From: Actinomycetes bacterium
GTDB taxonomy: Bacteria > Actinomycetota > Coriobacteriia > WRKU01 > WQUG01
DNA length: 16,712 nt
Assembly: GCA_009785855.1 (NCBI GenBank)
Contig: WQUG01000015.1
Location: 1-16,712 of the forward strand
Reading direction: 5' to 3'
Part shown: in pieces, positions 1 to 8,074 of the stretch
How the letters are laid out: each line of letters begins with the position of its first letter
Numbering within the stretch: position 1 is the first letter of the stretch
Program-made: the position numbers and the translations under genes
Notes under the pieces: model-generated
Database searches by the model: none
Seen by the model: the letters and a program-made list of their open reading frames with translations, nothing else
What the model was told of the DNA's origin: nothing

Positions 1-239
1 CCAACCGCGTGGACTCGGCGCGCATCGCCGTCGGGCATGCGGGCGAGGCGGCCGCAGGAGCCGTGGCGGCAAGCGATGCCTTCATGCCCTTCGCTGACAG
101 TCTGGAAGCACTCGCCGAAGCGGGAGTGACCGCGGTCATCTCGCCGGGCGGCTCGATCCGCGACGACGAGGTCATCGCCGCCGCTGACGCCGCCGGCATG
201 GCCCTGCTCTTTACGGGGCGCCGCCACTTCCGGCACTAA
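1..239 (+). CDS. purH: PurH C-terminus (AICAR transformylase / IMP cyclohydrolase), 5' truncated by window edge
   Basis: This is the 3' end of the bifunctional purine biosynthesis enzyme that formylates AICAR and closes the ring to IMP, the last two steps of de novo IMP synthesis in the cytoplasm. The reading frame is open from the first base, so the gene starts outside the window. The residues seen match the end of the AICAR transformylase domain as I know it: NRVDSARIA, a SDAFMPFADS segment, a PGGSIRDDEVI segment and the very typical terminal FTGRRHFRH just before the TAA stop. A GTG at position 9 could be mistaken for a start, but it lies inside the conserved NRVDS motif and is an internal Val codon. 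The assignment rests on motif recognition, and I am confident of it. Confidence 0.93.
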   Translation, partial: NRVDSARIAVGHAGEAAAGAVAASDAFMPFADSLEALAEAGVTAVISPGGSIRDDEVIAAADAAGMALLFTGRRHFRH

Positions 240-260
240 GACGCTTCATCACTTCAGAAG

Positions 261-290
261 GCGCATCCCCTCGATCTTCGAGGCGCGTTT
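261..290 (+). terminator. Possible weak terminator hairpin after purH
   Basis: CTCGA (270-274) and TCGAG (278-282) form a short stem around a 3-nt loop. It can be extended by GCGC (261-264) pairing with GCGC (283-286) across a bulge, and is followed by GTTTAT. The stem is short and the T tract poor, so this is only a candidate end for the purH transcript. Confidence 0.3.
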
Positions 291-335
291 ATCGAAGGTG
301 ACTGTCCCCCTGGTCCGTCGCGTGTAGCCTGATGC

Positions 336-341
336 TACAAT
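336..341 (+). promoter_or_regulatory. Candidate -10 box (TACAAT) for mfd, suggesting a leaderless mRNA
   Basis: TACAAT differs from the sigma-70 -10 consensus at one position. Transcription would start about 6-7 nt downstream, which is at or next to the A of the mfd ATG (348). No Shine-Dalgarno sequence is visible upstream of that ATG, which fits a leaderless transcript, a common arrangement in actinobacteria. No convincing -35 box is visible at the right spacing. Confidence 0.45.
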
Positions 342-347
342 AGCCTC

Positions 348-3300
348 ATGTCAACGTCGCAGGCCGCGTCCTTCGAGCGCATCCTGAAGCCCGTCACGTC
401 GATCCCCGCGCTGAGCCGGATCGACGCGCTGCTTCACGAAGGAGATGACGCCACCCTGGGCGTCCCGAGCTTCGCGCGCCCCTTTCTTGTTGCCGCGCGA
501 TTCCTGCAAGATCCCGCTTGCACCTTGCTCGTCGAGCCCACTGAACCCGAGGCGGACCGGGCGGCGCGCGCGCTGTCGGTGATGCTCGGGCGCGAGCGCG
601 TCCTGCGTTTCCGTGAACGCGCGGACCTGCCCTGGCAGGAGGCCGAGCCGGACCCCGCGGAGCTCGCGGAGCGGGCGCGGGCGTTGGACGCGCTCGACTC
701 CGGCGCGCCCGTCGTCGTCGTGACCTCGGCCGCAGCCTGTTTGCGCCTGATGGCTCCGCGGCGCTTGCGGCAGTTCGCGCCCCTGCGTCTGGAGCCAGGC
801 CAGGAGGTCGACTTCAAGGAGCTCGCCGCGCGCCTGGTCGCCCTGGGCTACGCGCATCAGACGCGCGCCGACGTGCCGGCCAGTTTCTCCTGGCTGGGAG
901 ACACGCTCTCGGTCTTTCCGCCGCCGCCCGCCCGTCCCGTACGCATCGACTTCTTCGACACCGAGGTCGAACAGGTCCGCACCTATATCCCGGGATCCGG
1001 GCAGCTGGTCAATCCGCTGGAAGCCGTCGAGATCTGGCCGGTCGACGACCTCGCGCTCTCCCGGACCGAGGGGCGCCGGGTAGCTGAGCTCCTGAGCTCG
1101 CTTGCCGCCGCCCGCCCGCAGGTGGCCTTCCACGCCGATCAGCTGGCGCACGGGATCCGCTTTCCGGGTATCGGGCGCTACCTGCCGCTGCTCTATCCGG
1201 ACGCCGAGCCGCTGGCTGCCTGGACCTGCGCGTCGACGCGCGTGATACTGGTCGAGCCCAAGGCGCTCTTCGACAACGCGGTGCGCCGCTACGAGCAGTT
1301 GACGGCGCTTGCCCGCGAGGCCGGTTTCCGAACGCTCACGCACCTCAGGGCGGAGGCGAGCTCACGGGGGCGCGCGTCGGGCGCCGCCCGCGTGCTGGAT
1401 CAGTCCGGGAACTCGTCTGCGTCCCGCACAGATCCGCTCGTCGGGCTCTTCATCGCGCCAGCCAAGCTCGACTTCGGGGAGGGCCCGCGCCTGCAGGTGC
1501 TGACGCTCGCGGGCACGGCTCCCCTCGACGAGCGCATCCCCGCGCGCGCTCCGATGAAGCTGCAGGGGGCAGACCGTCTCGTCGACTTCGTCCGCAGTCT
1601 GCTCGCCGAGCACTACCAGGTGGTCGTGGCGCTATCAGACCGGCGCCGGCGACAGCGGGTGATCGAGGACCTGACCAGCGCGGGACTGACCGTCGGGGGC
1701 CCGGCTGACGTCGGCACGGGCGTGGTCTGTCTGATCGACGCTGACCTCGAGGCGGGTTGCATCATCGAGCCGGCCCGCCTGGCGCTGCTGACGAACAGCG
1801 AGATCTTCGGCACCGCGCAGCGCCGCGGCGCCACCGCTGCCACCACCGCCGCCGCCGCCGACAAGACCCTGCTGACCTTTCCCTTCGCTCCCGGCGACTA
1901 CGTCGTGCACCAGACCTATGGCATCGCGCTCTTCAAGGAGCTCACGCGGCGCACGGTCGACGGCGTGACGCGCGACTACCTGCGCCTGCAGTATGCGGCC
2001 GGCGACACGCTCTATACGCCGGTCGACCAGATCGACAAGGTCAGCAAATACGTGGGCGCCGATGGGAGCGCTCCCAAAGTCACGCGCCTGGGCGGCAAGT
2101 CCTGGGTCCACGCGATGGAGAAGGCGCGCAAGGCCGCGCGTCAGATGGCCTTCGACCTGACCAACCTCTATGCCCGCCGCAGTCACATCACGGGGCACGC
2201 CTTTGGCCCGGACACGCTGCAGCAACATGAGATGGAGGCGCGCTTCATCTACGAGGAGACCCCCGACCAGGCAGCGGCCATCGCCGACGTCAAGGCCGAC
2301 ATGGAGGCGGCGCGGCCCATGGACCGGCTCATCATCGGCGACGTCGGTTACGGCAAGACCGAGGTCGCGATCCGCGCGGCTTTCAAGGCGACCTGTGACC
2401 GCAAGCAGGTCATGGTGCTCTGTCCGACGACGATCCTCGCACAGCAGCACTTCGTGAGCTTCACGGAGCGCTTCAAGGGCTTCGATGTCAGCGTCGAGCT
2501 GCTCTCGCGCTTCCGGACCCCGGCCGAGATCCGCCGCGCGCTTGAAGGCTTCGCGGACGGCACGGTCGACGTGCTGATCGGCACCCACCGTCTGCTCTCG
2601 GCCGATGTCGCGCCGCGCGATCTGGGCCTGCTCATCATCGACGAGGAGCAGCGCTTCGGGGTCGAGCACAAGGAGCAACTCAAGAACTTCCGCGAGCAGA
2701 TCGATGTGCTGGCGATGTCTGCCACGCCGATCCCGCGCACGCTGCAGATGTCGCTTTCTGGCGTGCGCGACCTCAGCCTCATCAACACGGCGCCGGCCAT
2801 GCGCCATCCCATCAAGGTGCAGGTCCAGGCCGCATCACGTGACGTGATCGCCCATGCGATCCGCGCGGAGCTTGCGCGCGGCGGCCAGGTCTACTACATC
2901 AGCAACCGGGTCGCCAACATCGATGAGTCCCTGAAGCAGGTGAGCGAACTCGTGCCGGAGGCCCGCATCGGGGTCGCCCATGGCAAGATGTCGCCGACCG
3001 AGCTCGAACGGGTCATGGAGCGCTTCGCCGCCGGCCACACCGACGTCCTGCTCTCGACGACCATCGTCGAGTCGGGCATCGACAACCCGCATACCAACAC
3101 GCTTATCATCGAGGACGCCCAACGCCTCGGCCTCTCCCAGCTCTACCAGCTCAAGGGCCGCGTGGGGCGCAGCCATGTCCATGCCGCCGCCTACTTCCTC
3201 TACCCGCCGGACGGGACCCTGACCTCGCAGGCCGTCGAGCGTCTGCAGGCGATCGCGGAACACGACGAGCTGGGCGCAGGCATCAAGGTCGCGATGCGCG

Positions 3301-3872
3301 ACCTCGAGATCCGCGGGGCGGGCAGCCTGGTGGGCGCCGAGCAGAGCGGACAGCTCTCTGCGGTGGGCTTCGACCTCTTCGCCACGATGCTCGCAGACGC
3401 TCTGGCAGATGACGGCCGCGCAGAAGAGGTCGCCTTTCCTGAGATCCGGGTCGAGATCCCGGCGCCGGCCTTCCTGCCCGAAGAGTACCTGCCGGCACTG
3501 GGCGCGCGGGTGCTCTGGTACCGCCGGATCGCTGCCGCCGCAGACCCCGACCAGCTCGAGGCGACGGTGGAGAAGCTCATCTCAGAGCATGGCGCGCTGC
3601 CGGAGCCGGCGCGCAACCTCATCACGCTGGCACGGATCCGCCGGGCGGCCGCGGTGCTGAAGGCGAGTGCGGTCGAGGTCACCGCGCAGGGTGCGGAGCT
3701 GCGGATCAAGGGCGTGGTCCTGTCCGCGGAGCTGCGTGAGGAGCTGGGCGTCCTCGGTATCACTTACGAGGAGCGCGCCCATACCCTGAGGGCCGCTTTG
3801 CCTTATGGAAAGAATGTGGCAGACGCCGTCGCTTCATATCTGGATGCTATAGTATTCCAGACTGCTCAGTAA
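348..3872 (+). CDS. mfd: Mfd, transcription-repair coupling factor
   Basis: This ATP-dependent DNA translocase recognises RNA polymerase stalled at lesions, pushes it off and recruits UvrA for nucleotide excision repair. At 1174 aa it has the full family length. Domain order is standard: an N-terminal UvrB-like module (about 20-350), a CarD-like RNA polymerase interaction domain beginning near residue 516 (GDYVVHQTYGIALF), and a superfamily 2 helicase core. The core has Walker A GYGKT near 667-671, a DEEQ box at about 765, motif III SATPIPRTL near 791 and GRVGR near 937. A C-terminal TRCF domain follows, with EEYLPALGARVLWYRRI near its start. A low-complexity Ala/Thr stretch (about 490-505) precedes the CarD-like domain. 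The ATG at 348 has no visible ribosome-binding site (see the -10 box at 336). All key motifs appear intact. Confidence 0.97.
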   Translation: MSTSQAASFERILKPVTSIPALSRIDALLHEGDDATLGVPSFARPFLVAARFLQDPACTLLVEPTEPEADRAARALSVMLGRERVLRFRERADLPWQEAEPDPAELAERARALDALDSGAPVVVVTSAAACLRLMAPRRLRQFAPLRLEPGQEVDFKELAARLVALGYAHQTRADVPASFSWLGDTLSVFPPPPARPVRIDFFDTEVEQVRTYIPGSGQLVNPLEAVEIWPVDDLALSRTEGRRVAELLSSLAAARPQVAFHADQLAHGIRFPGIGRYLPLLYPDAEPLAAWTCASTRVILVEPKALFDNAVRRYEQLTALAREAGFRTLTHLRAEASSRGRASGAARVLDQSGNSSASRTDPLVGLFIAPAKLDFGEGPRLQVLTLAGTAPLDERIPARAPMKLQGADRLVDFVRSLLAEHYQVVVALSDRRRRQRVIEDLTSAGLTVGGPADVGTGVVCLIDADLEAGCIIEPARLALLTNSEIFGTAQRRGATAATTAAAADKTLLTFPFAPGDYVVHQTYGIALFKELTRRTVDGVTRDYLRLQYAAGDTLYTPVDQIDKVSKYVGADGSAPKVTRLGGKSWVHAMEKARKAARQMAFDLTNLYARRSHITGHAFGPDTLQQHEMEARFIYEETPDQAAAIADVKADMEAARPMDRLIIGDVGYGKTEVAIRAAFKATCDRKQVMVLCPTTILAQQHFVSFTERFKGFDVSVELLSRFRTPAEIRRALEGFADGTVDVLIGTHRLLSADVAPRDLGLLIIDEEQRFGVEHKEQLKNFREQIDVLAMSATPIPRTLQMSLSGVRDLSLINTAPAMRHPIKVQVQAASRDVIAHAIRAELARGGQVYYISNRVANIDESLKQVSELVPEARIGVAHGKMSPTELERVMERFAAGHTDVLLSTTIVESGIDNPHTNTLIIEDAQRLGLSQLYQLKGRVGRSHVHAAAYFLYPPDGTLTSQAVERLQAIAEHDELGAGIKVAMRDLEIRGAGSLVGAEQSGQLSAVGFDLFATMLADALADDGRAEEVAFPEIRVEIPAPAFLPEEYLPALGARVLWYRRIAAAADPDQLEATVEKLISEHGALPEPARNLITLARIRRAAAVLKASAVEVTAQGAELRIKGVVLSAELREELGVLGITYEERAHTLRAALPYGKNVADAVASYLDAIVFQTAQ

Positions 3873-3906
3873 CCGATGGTTACATTCAACAAGGATGGGA
3901 TACCGC

Positions 3907-5055
3907 ATGGAGACCAACGATATACTCAACGACAGTGCTGCTGCTCCTTCGGAGCCGGCGGAACCGACAGTGCCGACGGGGTCGACAGAGTCGACAGAGT
4001 CAGCGCTTCCTACTCGTTCTTCTGAGAAGACGAAAGCGCCGAAGCAGGCGAAAAAGCGCCCCCTGGCGCTCATCATCGGCGCCGGCGCCGTTGTCGTCAT
4101 CGCGCTGGCAGCCCTGCTGATCTTGTCCTTCACCGGTAAGGTCGACGTCGGCATCGGCCACGGAGGTCTGGCGGCGCGCGTGAACGGCGCCCGCATCACC
4201 ACCAAGCAGCTTGACGCCCTGGTCGCCAAGGTCAAGCTCCAGAACCCGCAGATCTTCGAGAGCAACAGCGGGGTCTCTGCGGGACAGATCAGGAGCCAGC
4301 TCCTCGACGAGCTGATCAACGAGGAGCTCATCTTGCAGGAGGCGAAGAAGCGAGGGATCAACGTCTCTGATGCGCAGGTCCAGGCGCAGGTCGACGCCAT
4401 CAGGAAACAGTATGGTTCGCAGAAGCAGTTCGACGCGGTGCTGAAAGAGAAGCAATACACGCTTGAAGCGCTTAAGGCGCAGATAAAGTATCAGCTTGTC
4501 TCGCAGGAGATCACCAAGAAGCTCGTGCCGGATGGTTCGATCACCACGAAGCAGGCTCAGGCGTACTTCGATCAGAACAAGAAGAACTTCACGGTCGCTG
4601 CAGGAAAGCGGGTCTCTCAGATCAAGTTCGCGTTGGCCGACAGTCAGAAGGCGGCAGACGTGCTTGCGCAGCTCAAGAAGGGCGGGGACTTCGGGCAGCT
4701 CGCTCAGAAGAACTCGATCGACGCCGTCAGCGCTGCCAACGGCGGCGACTTTGGCTGGGCGCCCGGCAACCCTCCGCTTGATTCCACGCTGCAGGCGGCC
4801 GTCAACAAACTGGATAAGGGCGAGGTCAGCGATGTCATCAGGACAAGCGGCGGCCTCTTCATCCTCAAGGTGACCGATACGCGCGCCGCCAGCCAGAAGA
4901 CCTTCGCTGACGTTGAAAACACGATCAAGGCGACGCTTCTCAACTCGAAACGCAACAAGGAGTCCCAGAACCTTCTGGCCTCGCTGCGCAAGAAGGCGAA
5001 GATCACCGTGTATGACCAGGTCGTTAAGGATTTCCGGGCTAAGAAAAAGCAGTAA
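3907..5055 (+). CDS. Membrane-anchored parvulin-type peptidyl-prolyl isomerase (PrsA/SurA-like)
   Basis: This is a predicted extracytoplasmic foldase that would help exported proteins fold by cis-trans isomerisation of prolyl bonds. From the chosen start it is 382 aa: an acidic Ser/Thr/Pro-rich cytoplasmic tail (1-40), a basic patch (KTKAPKQAKKR), and one transmembrane helix (about 53-76). A SurA_N-type helical segment follows (RVNGARITTKQLDALVAK onward, about 89-200), then a parvulin rotamase domain (about 234-326; NGGDFGWAPG and GEVSDVIRTSGGLFILKVTD). There is no lipobox, so it is a helix-anchored rather than lipoprotein PrsA. An in-frame ATG at 3895 is possible, but the purine-rich AAGGATGGGA (3891-3900) sits as a ribosome-binding site for the ATG at 3907. 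It lies 34 nt after mfd and 36 nt before eno. The fold is certain; the client proteins are unknown. Confidence 0.9.
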   Translation: METNDILNDSAAAPSEPAEPTVPTGSTESTESALPTRSSEKTKAPKQAKKRPLALIIGAGAVVVIALAALLILSFTGKVDVGIGHGGLAARVNGARITTKQLDALVAKVKLQNPQIFESNSGVSAGQIRSQLLDELINEELILQEAKKRGINVSDAQVQAQVDAIRKQYGSQKQFDAVLKEKQYTLEALKAQIKYQLVSQEITKKLVPDGSITTKQAQAYFDQNKKNFTVAAGKRVSQIKFALADSQKAADVLAQLKKGGDFGQLAQKNSIDAVSAANGGDFGWAPGNPPLDSTLQAAVNKLDKGEVSDVIRTSGGLFILKVTDTRAASQKTFADVENTIKATLLNSKRNKESQNLLASLRKKAKITVYDQVVKDFRAKKKQ

Positions 5056-5091
5056 GGGCTGATCCGGCCCCTGACAACGAAGGAGGTCTCG

Positions 5092-6384
5092 ATGTCTGAG
5101 ATCGTCGATGTGTTCGCTCGCGAGGTACTTGATTCGCGGGGTAACCCCACGCTTGAGGCGGAGGTCACGCTTGACGACGGCGCCTTTGGGGCAGCCATCG
5201 TGCCTTCCGGCGCTTCGACCGGATCGCTTGAAGCGGTCGAGCTGCGTGACGGCGACGCCGGGCGCTACGGGGGCAAGGGCGTACGCGCCGCGGTCTCCCA
5301 TGTCAACGAAGAGATCGCCGAGGCGCTGTTCGGGCTTGACGCCTGCGACCAGCGCGCGATCGATGCGGCGCTGATCGCGCTGGACGGCACGCCGAACAAG
5401 GGCGCGCTCGGAGCCAACGCCGTGCTGGGGGTCTCGCTGGCGGTCGCGCGCGCGGCAGCAGAGTCAGTCGGGCTGACGCTCTACAGCTACGTCGGAGGCG
5501 TCAACGCCTCGAAGTTGCCGGTCCCGATGATGAACGTGCTGAACGGAGGCGTCCACGCCGACAACAACGTCGATCTGCAGGAGTTCATGATCATGCCGGT
5601 CGGCGCTTCGAGCTTCTCTGAGGGTCTGCGCTGGTGTGTCGAGATCTATCACACGCTGGCCGGCGTGCTCAAAGAGCGGGGTCTGACCACGGCGGTCGGT
5701 GACGAGGGCGGCTTCGCGCCCAATCTGCAGAGTAACGAGGAGCCGCTGGAGCTGCTCGCGCAGGCCTGTCGCCAGGCCGGCTATGAGTTGGGCAGCCAGA
5801 TCCGCTTCGCGATGGATCCGGCCTCGACGGAGTTCTACGACGCGCAGCGTGGCGTCTATGTGCTCGCCGGCGAAGGCCGCGAACTGACGAGCGCGCAGAT
5901 GGTCGACTTCTACGCGGATCTCTGCGAGAAGTATCCCATCATCAGCATCGAGGACGGCATGGCAGAAAACGACTGGGACGGGTGGAAGCTCCTGACTGAA
6001 CGTCTGGGGGAGCGCGTCCAGCTGGTGGGCGACGATCTTTTCGTCACGAACACGGATCGTCTGAAAGAGGGCATCGCGCGCGGCGTGGCCAACGCCATAC
6101 TCATCAAGGTCAATCAGATCGGCAGCCTGACCGAGACGCTTGAAGCGATCGAGACTGCGAAGCAGGCAGGCTATACCTGCATCATCTCGCATCGCAGTGG
6201 CGAGACCGAGGACACCACGATCGCCGATCTGGCGGTCGCGACCAATGCCGGCCAGATCAAGACCGGAGCGCCTGCGCGCAGCGACCGGGTGGCCAAGTAC
6301 AACCGTCTGCTGCGCATCGAAGAGGAGCTCGCCGGAGCTGGATCCTACCCCGGACTTGAGGCCTTCTACAACATCGAGGCCTAG
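5092..6384 (+). CDS. eno: Enolase (phosphopyruvate hydratase)
   Basis: This enzyme interconverts 2-phosphoglycerate and phosphoenolpyruvate in glycolysis/gluconeogenesis, requires Mg2+ and is cytoplasmic. The 430-aa length is normal. Visible hallmarks are MNVLNGGVHADNNVDLQEFM, the GDEGGFAP segment with catalytic acid E205, the Mg ligand motif SIEDGM, catalytic base K339 in ILIKVNQIGS, and the signature SHRSGETEDTTIADLA. The start is secure: a perfect AAGGAGGT Shine-Dalgarno sequence (5080-5087) lies 4 nt upstream of the ATG. It sits in a tight cluster after the parvulin gene and only 3 nt before the methyltransferase-like gene, so the three are probably co-transcribed. No missing residues were noticed. 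Confidence 0.98.
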   Translation: MSEIVDVFAREVLDSRGNPTLEAEVTLDDGAFGAAIVPSGASTGSLEAVELRDGDAGRYGGKGVRAAVSHVNEEIAEALFGLDACDQRAIDAALIALDGTPNKGALGANAVLGVSLAVARAAAESVGLTLYSYVGGVNASKLPVPMMNVLNGGVHADNNVDLQEFMIMPVGASSFSEGLRWCVEIYHTLAGVLKERGLTTAVGDEGGFAPNLQSNEEPLELLAQACRQAGYELGSQIRFAMDPASTEFYDAQRGVYVLAGEGRELTSAQMVDFYADLCEKYPIISIEDGMAENDWDGWKLLTERLGERVQLVGDDLFVTNTDRLKEGIARGVANAILIKVNQIGSLTETLEAIETAKQAGYTCIISHRSGETEDTTIADLAVATNAGQIKTGAPARSDRVAKYNRLLRIEEELAGAGSYPGLEAFYNIEA

Positions 6385-6387
6385 CCT

Positions 6388-7338
6388 ATGTCGCCGATCC
6401 CACTTCCTGATCCCCGCTTCGGAGCTGACTTCGACAACCTCATGCTGCGCCGTGATCGCGCGGCGTCCCACGAGGGCGCAAACTTCGGCTCCCGTCGTAT
6501 GTTCAAGGAGCTGGCCGAGCGGGTCTTAGGCGAGGTGAAGCCGGGCTATCGCGTCCTGGAAGTCGATGCCGCGACCGGGATCCTGACGCGCCTGTTGCTG
6601 GCGCGCGGCGCGGAGGTGACCGCTCTTGAACCGTCGTCGGTCTTCGTCAAGAAGTTCCTTCGCGCGATCGACGATGAGCATCTGCAGGTCTTCACGGGTT
6701 TCACCGAGGACCTCCCGACGCAGCCGGAAGACCAGCTCTTCGACCTGGCAGTCGTCAGCTTCCCGTCAAGGCGCGGGATCGGACTTCTTGCCCTGATCGA
6801 TGAGCTGATCGTACTGGTGCGCAAGAGTATCCTGCTCGTCATGCCCGACGACGGCTCGCTCGACTGGGCCTATCTGACGCGCGGCGCGGCGCTCGAGGGC
6901 TACGAGGTCTCGACTCGCTTCATCACGGAGCATAACGCCCCGTCTGCGGCGTTCTCACGGGGCAAGGACAAGAACGCGGACTGCCCCTATCTTCCCCAGG
7001 ACATCGACATGGTGAAGCGCGCGGTCCTGCTGCATGTCGAACAGCGCGCGAAACTGCGCCCCATCCGGGCCGAGGAGGCCTGGGCGCTTGCGGCGCGCAC
7101 GATCCACGTCCCCTATCCGGTGCCGCGCGGCGCGGCGACACGACTCGTGCGCTACTTCATGGCGGGCGGCGATCGCGCGGTACTCATCACCACCGATGAC
7201 GCCGGCCTGCCGCGCCTCTATGGGAACCTGCGCACAGCGGCTCATCGCATCGCGCGCGACGAGGTCACGGTCAGGAGGGTTGACGAGGGCGTCCAACTGA
7301 TGCTCATCCCTCGTGTTGAACACGGGAGCCACCAGTGA
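6388..7338 (+). CDS. Class I SAM-dependent methyltransferase-like protein
   Basis: A 316-aa cytoplasmic protein whose N-terminal half fits a Rossmann-type methyltransferase. Motif I is YRVLEVDAATG (about 55-64), with E81 (ALEPS) after strand beta 2 as the expected ribose-binding acid, and a motif IV-like FDLAVVSFPS about 40 residues later. Motif I is degenerate, lacking the usual E/DxGxGxG glycines. The C-terminal half (about 175-316) matches nothing I recognise. The ATG lies 3 nt after the eno stop, and GAGG (6376-6379) inside the end of eno serves as its ribosome-binding site, so translation is probably coupled to eno. The substrate is unknown. It may be a divergent methyltransferase or an inactive relative; its place between eno and a division gene does not reveal its role. 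Confidence 0.65.
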   Translation: MSPIPLPDPRFGADFDNLMLRRDRAASHEGANFGSRRMFKELAERVLGEVKPGYRVLEVDAATGILTRLLLARGAEVTALEPSSVFVKKFLRAIDDEHLQVFTGFTEDLPTQPEDQLFDLAVVSFPSRRGIGLLALIDELIVLVRKSILLVMPDDGSLDWAYLTRGAALEGYEVSTRFITEHNAPSAAFSRGKDKNADCPYLPQDIDMVKRAVLLHVEQRAKLRPIRAEEAWALAARTIHVPYPVPRGAATRLVRYFMAGGDRAVLITTDDAGLPRLYGNLRTAAHRIARDEVTVRRVDEGVQLMLIPRVEHGSHQ

Positions 7339-7805
7339 GTACGACGCCGGCGCAGAAGCGGGTCAGGAAGCGTAAGAAGAAAGAGGGCGCTCGCAAGAGG
7401 GGGAGCTGGACACTGCGCCCCTACGTCATCATCCCGCTGGCGATACTCGTCGTCGGAGCGCTGATATTCGCCTGGTATTTCCGTCCTCTTCAGATCGCCT
7501 ACCATGAGGCGCGCAACGAACGGGTCCTGGACGCGAAGCTCAAAGCGGTCCAGACCTATAACGCCCGGCTTGAAAGCGACATCAAGAGCCTTGAGACGAC
7601 GGCCGGCATCGCCGAGTATGCCCGCCGGGAGCTGAACCTCATCGACGCGGGCGACCACGTGGTCATCGTGACCCGTGACGGCAAGCCGGTCACCGCCGCC
7701 TCGCAGGAGGCGTCCCCGCTTGCGGCGCTCCTTAACTCCCCGTCGGTCACCAGGCCCTTCGGCGCCTGGACGGAATTCCTGGATCGGATCTTCGGCCCCC
7801 AGTAG
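7335..7805 (+). CDS. FtsB/DivIC-like septum formation initiator protein
   Basis: A 156-aa bitopic membrane protein. It has a strongly basic cytoplasmic N-terminus (KRVRKRKKK, residues 8-16), one transmembrane helix (about 30-49), then an extracytoplasmic coiled-coil segment (about 55-90; ARNERVLDAKLKAVQTYNAR) and the short region after it with YARRELNLIDAGDHVVIV, typical of the DivIC/FtsB family. Such proteins bridge FtsL/FtsQ and other divisome parts during septum assembly. In many Gram-positive genomes a family member lies directly after eno; here it is one gene further on. The GTG start overlaps the previous TGA by 4 nt (GTGA) and is served by GGGAG at 7324-7328, indicating translational coupling. 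The C-terminal tail (about 120-156) is Ala/Ser-rich and not conserved as far as I can tell. Confidence 0.85.
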   Translation: MSTTPAQKRVRKRKKKEGARKRGSWTLRPYVIIPLAILVVGALIFAWYFRPLQIAYHEARNERVLDAKLKAVQTYNARLESDIKSLETTAGIAEYARRELNLIDAGDHVVIVTRDGKPVTAASQEASPLAALLNSPSVTRPFGAWTEFLDRIFGPQ

Positions 7806-7820
7806 GGAACCAAGGGGAAC

Positions 7821-7880
7821 CAGGGGGACAGGCACCGTGGTCCCAGGCGCCAGGGGGACAGGCACCGTGGTCCCACTGTC
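7821..7880. repeat. Two tandem copies of a 30-bp unit with core GGGACAGGCACCGTGGTCCC
   Basis: The unit starting at 7821 repeats at 7851 with identical first 25 bases. The 20-nt core (7825-7844 and 7855-7874) recurs at 10306-10325 and, inverted, at 10483-10502. The core ends (GGGAC/GTCCC) are complementary. It is extragenic and starts 16 nt after the division gene stop. From memory, a GGGACAGGCACC-type motif recurs between genes in unrelated bacteria; I could not check this. Confidence 0.85.
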
Positions 7881-7887
7881 ACACTGG

Positions 7888-7945
7888 CAGGTCAGTCGGC
7901 GAGGGGGGTTGTTCGCGTACGCGAGCGACCCCCCTCGCCTCCCAC
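7888..7945. repeat. Palindromic extragenic repeat, loop type A, copy 1
   Basis: A GC-rich near-perfect palindrome (7898-7939) with a GGCGAGGGGGG / CCCCCCTCGCC stem around a core containing CGCGTACGCG. It is flanked by CAGGTCAGTC on the left and TCCCAC on the right. The same module lies inverted at 10424-10481, and a variant with another core at 10331-10384 and 12279-12336. No T tract follows, so it is not a classical intrinsic terminator, though the RNA would fold strongly. Confidence 0.85.
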
Positions 7946-7948
7946 CTG

Positions 7949-7974
7949 GGCCCCGTGTAGTTTCTGTCGGGGCC
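7949..7974 (+). terminator. Possible terminator or leader hairpin before the two-component genes
   Basis: GGCCCC (7949-7954) pairs with GGGGCC (7969-7974) across a 14-nt loop and is followed by TTATCT. Together with the palindrome just upstream it may end the eno/division-gene transcript. The T tract is weak. Confidence 0.3.
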
Positions 7975-7985
7975 TTATCTGCGAA

Positions 7986-8015
7986 TTGTGAAGACGCCTG
8001 TGTGCGCGCTACACT
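7986..8015 (+). promoter_or_regulatory. Candidate sigma-70-type promoter for the two-component operon
   Basis: TTGTGA (7986-7991) and TACACT (8010-8015) are separated by 18 nt and each match four of six consensus bases. They lie about 60 nt upstream of the response-regulator ATG, which has an AGGAGG ribosome-binding site at 8064-8069. Confidence 0.45.
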
Positions 8016-8074
8016 GGGAGGCAGGAACAATCCAGCAGTGATAACCCTACGAGTACACGTCACAGGAGGCGTTT

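Noticed and set aside
351..2807. Long minus-strand frames (351-1343 and 1635-2807) opposite mfd
   Set aside because: Their composition is Arg/Asp/Gly-rich low-complexity sequence typical of antisense frames; mfd on the plus strand is intact and conserved.
5464..6471. A 335-codon minus-strand frame opposite eno
   Set aside because: Antisense shadow of the conserved enolase gene; no domain recognised.
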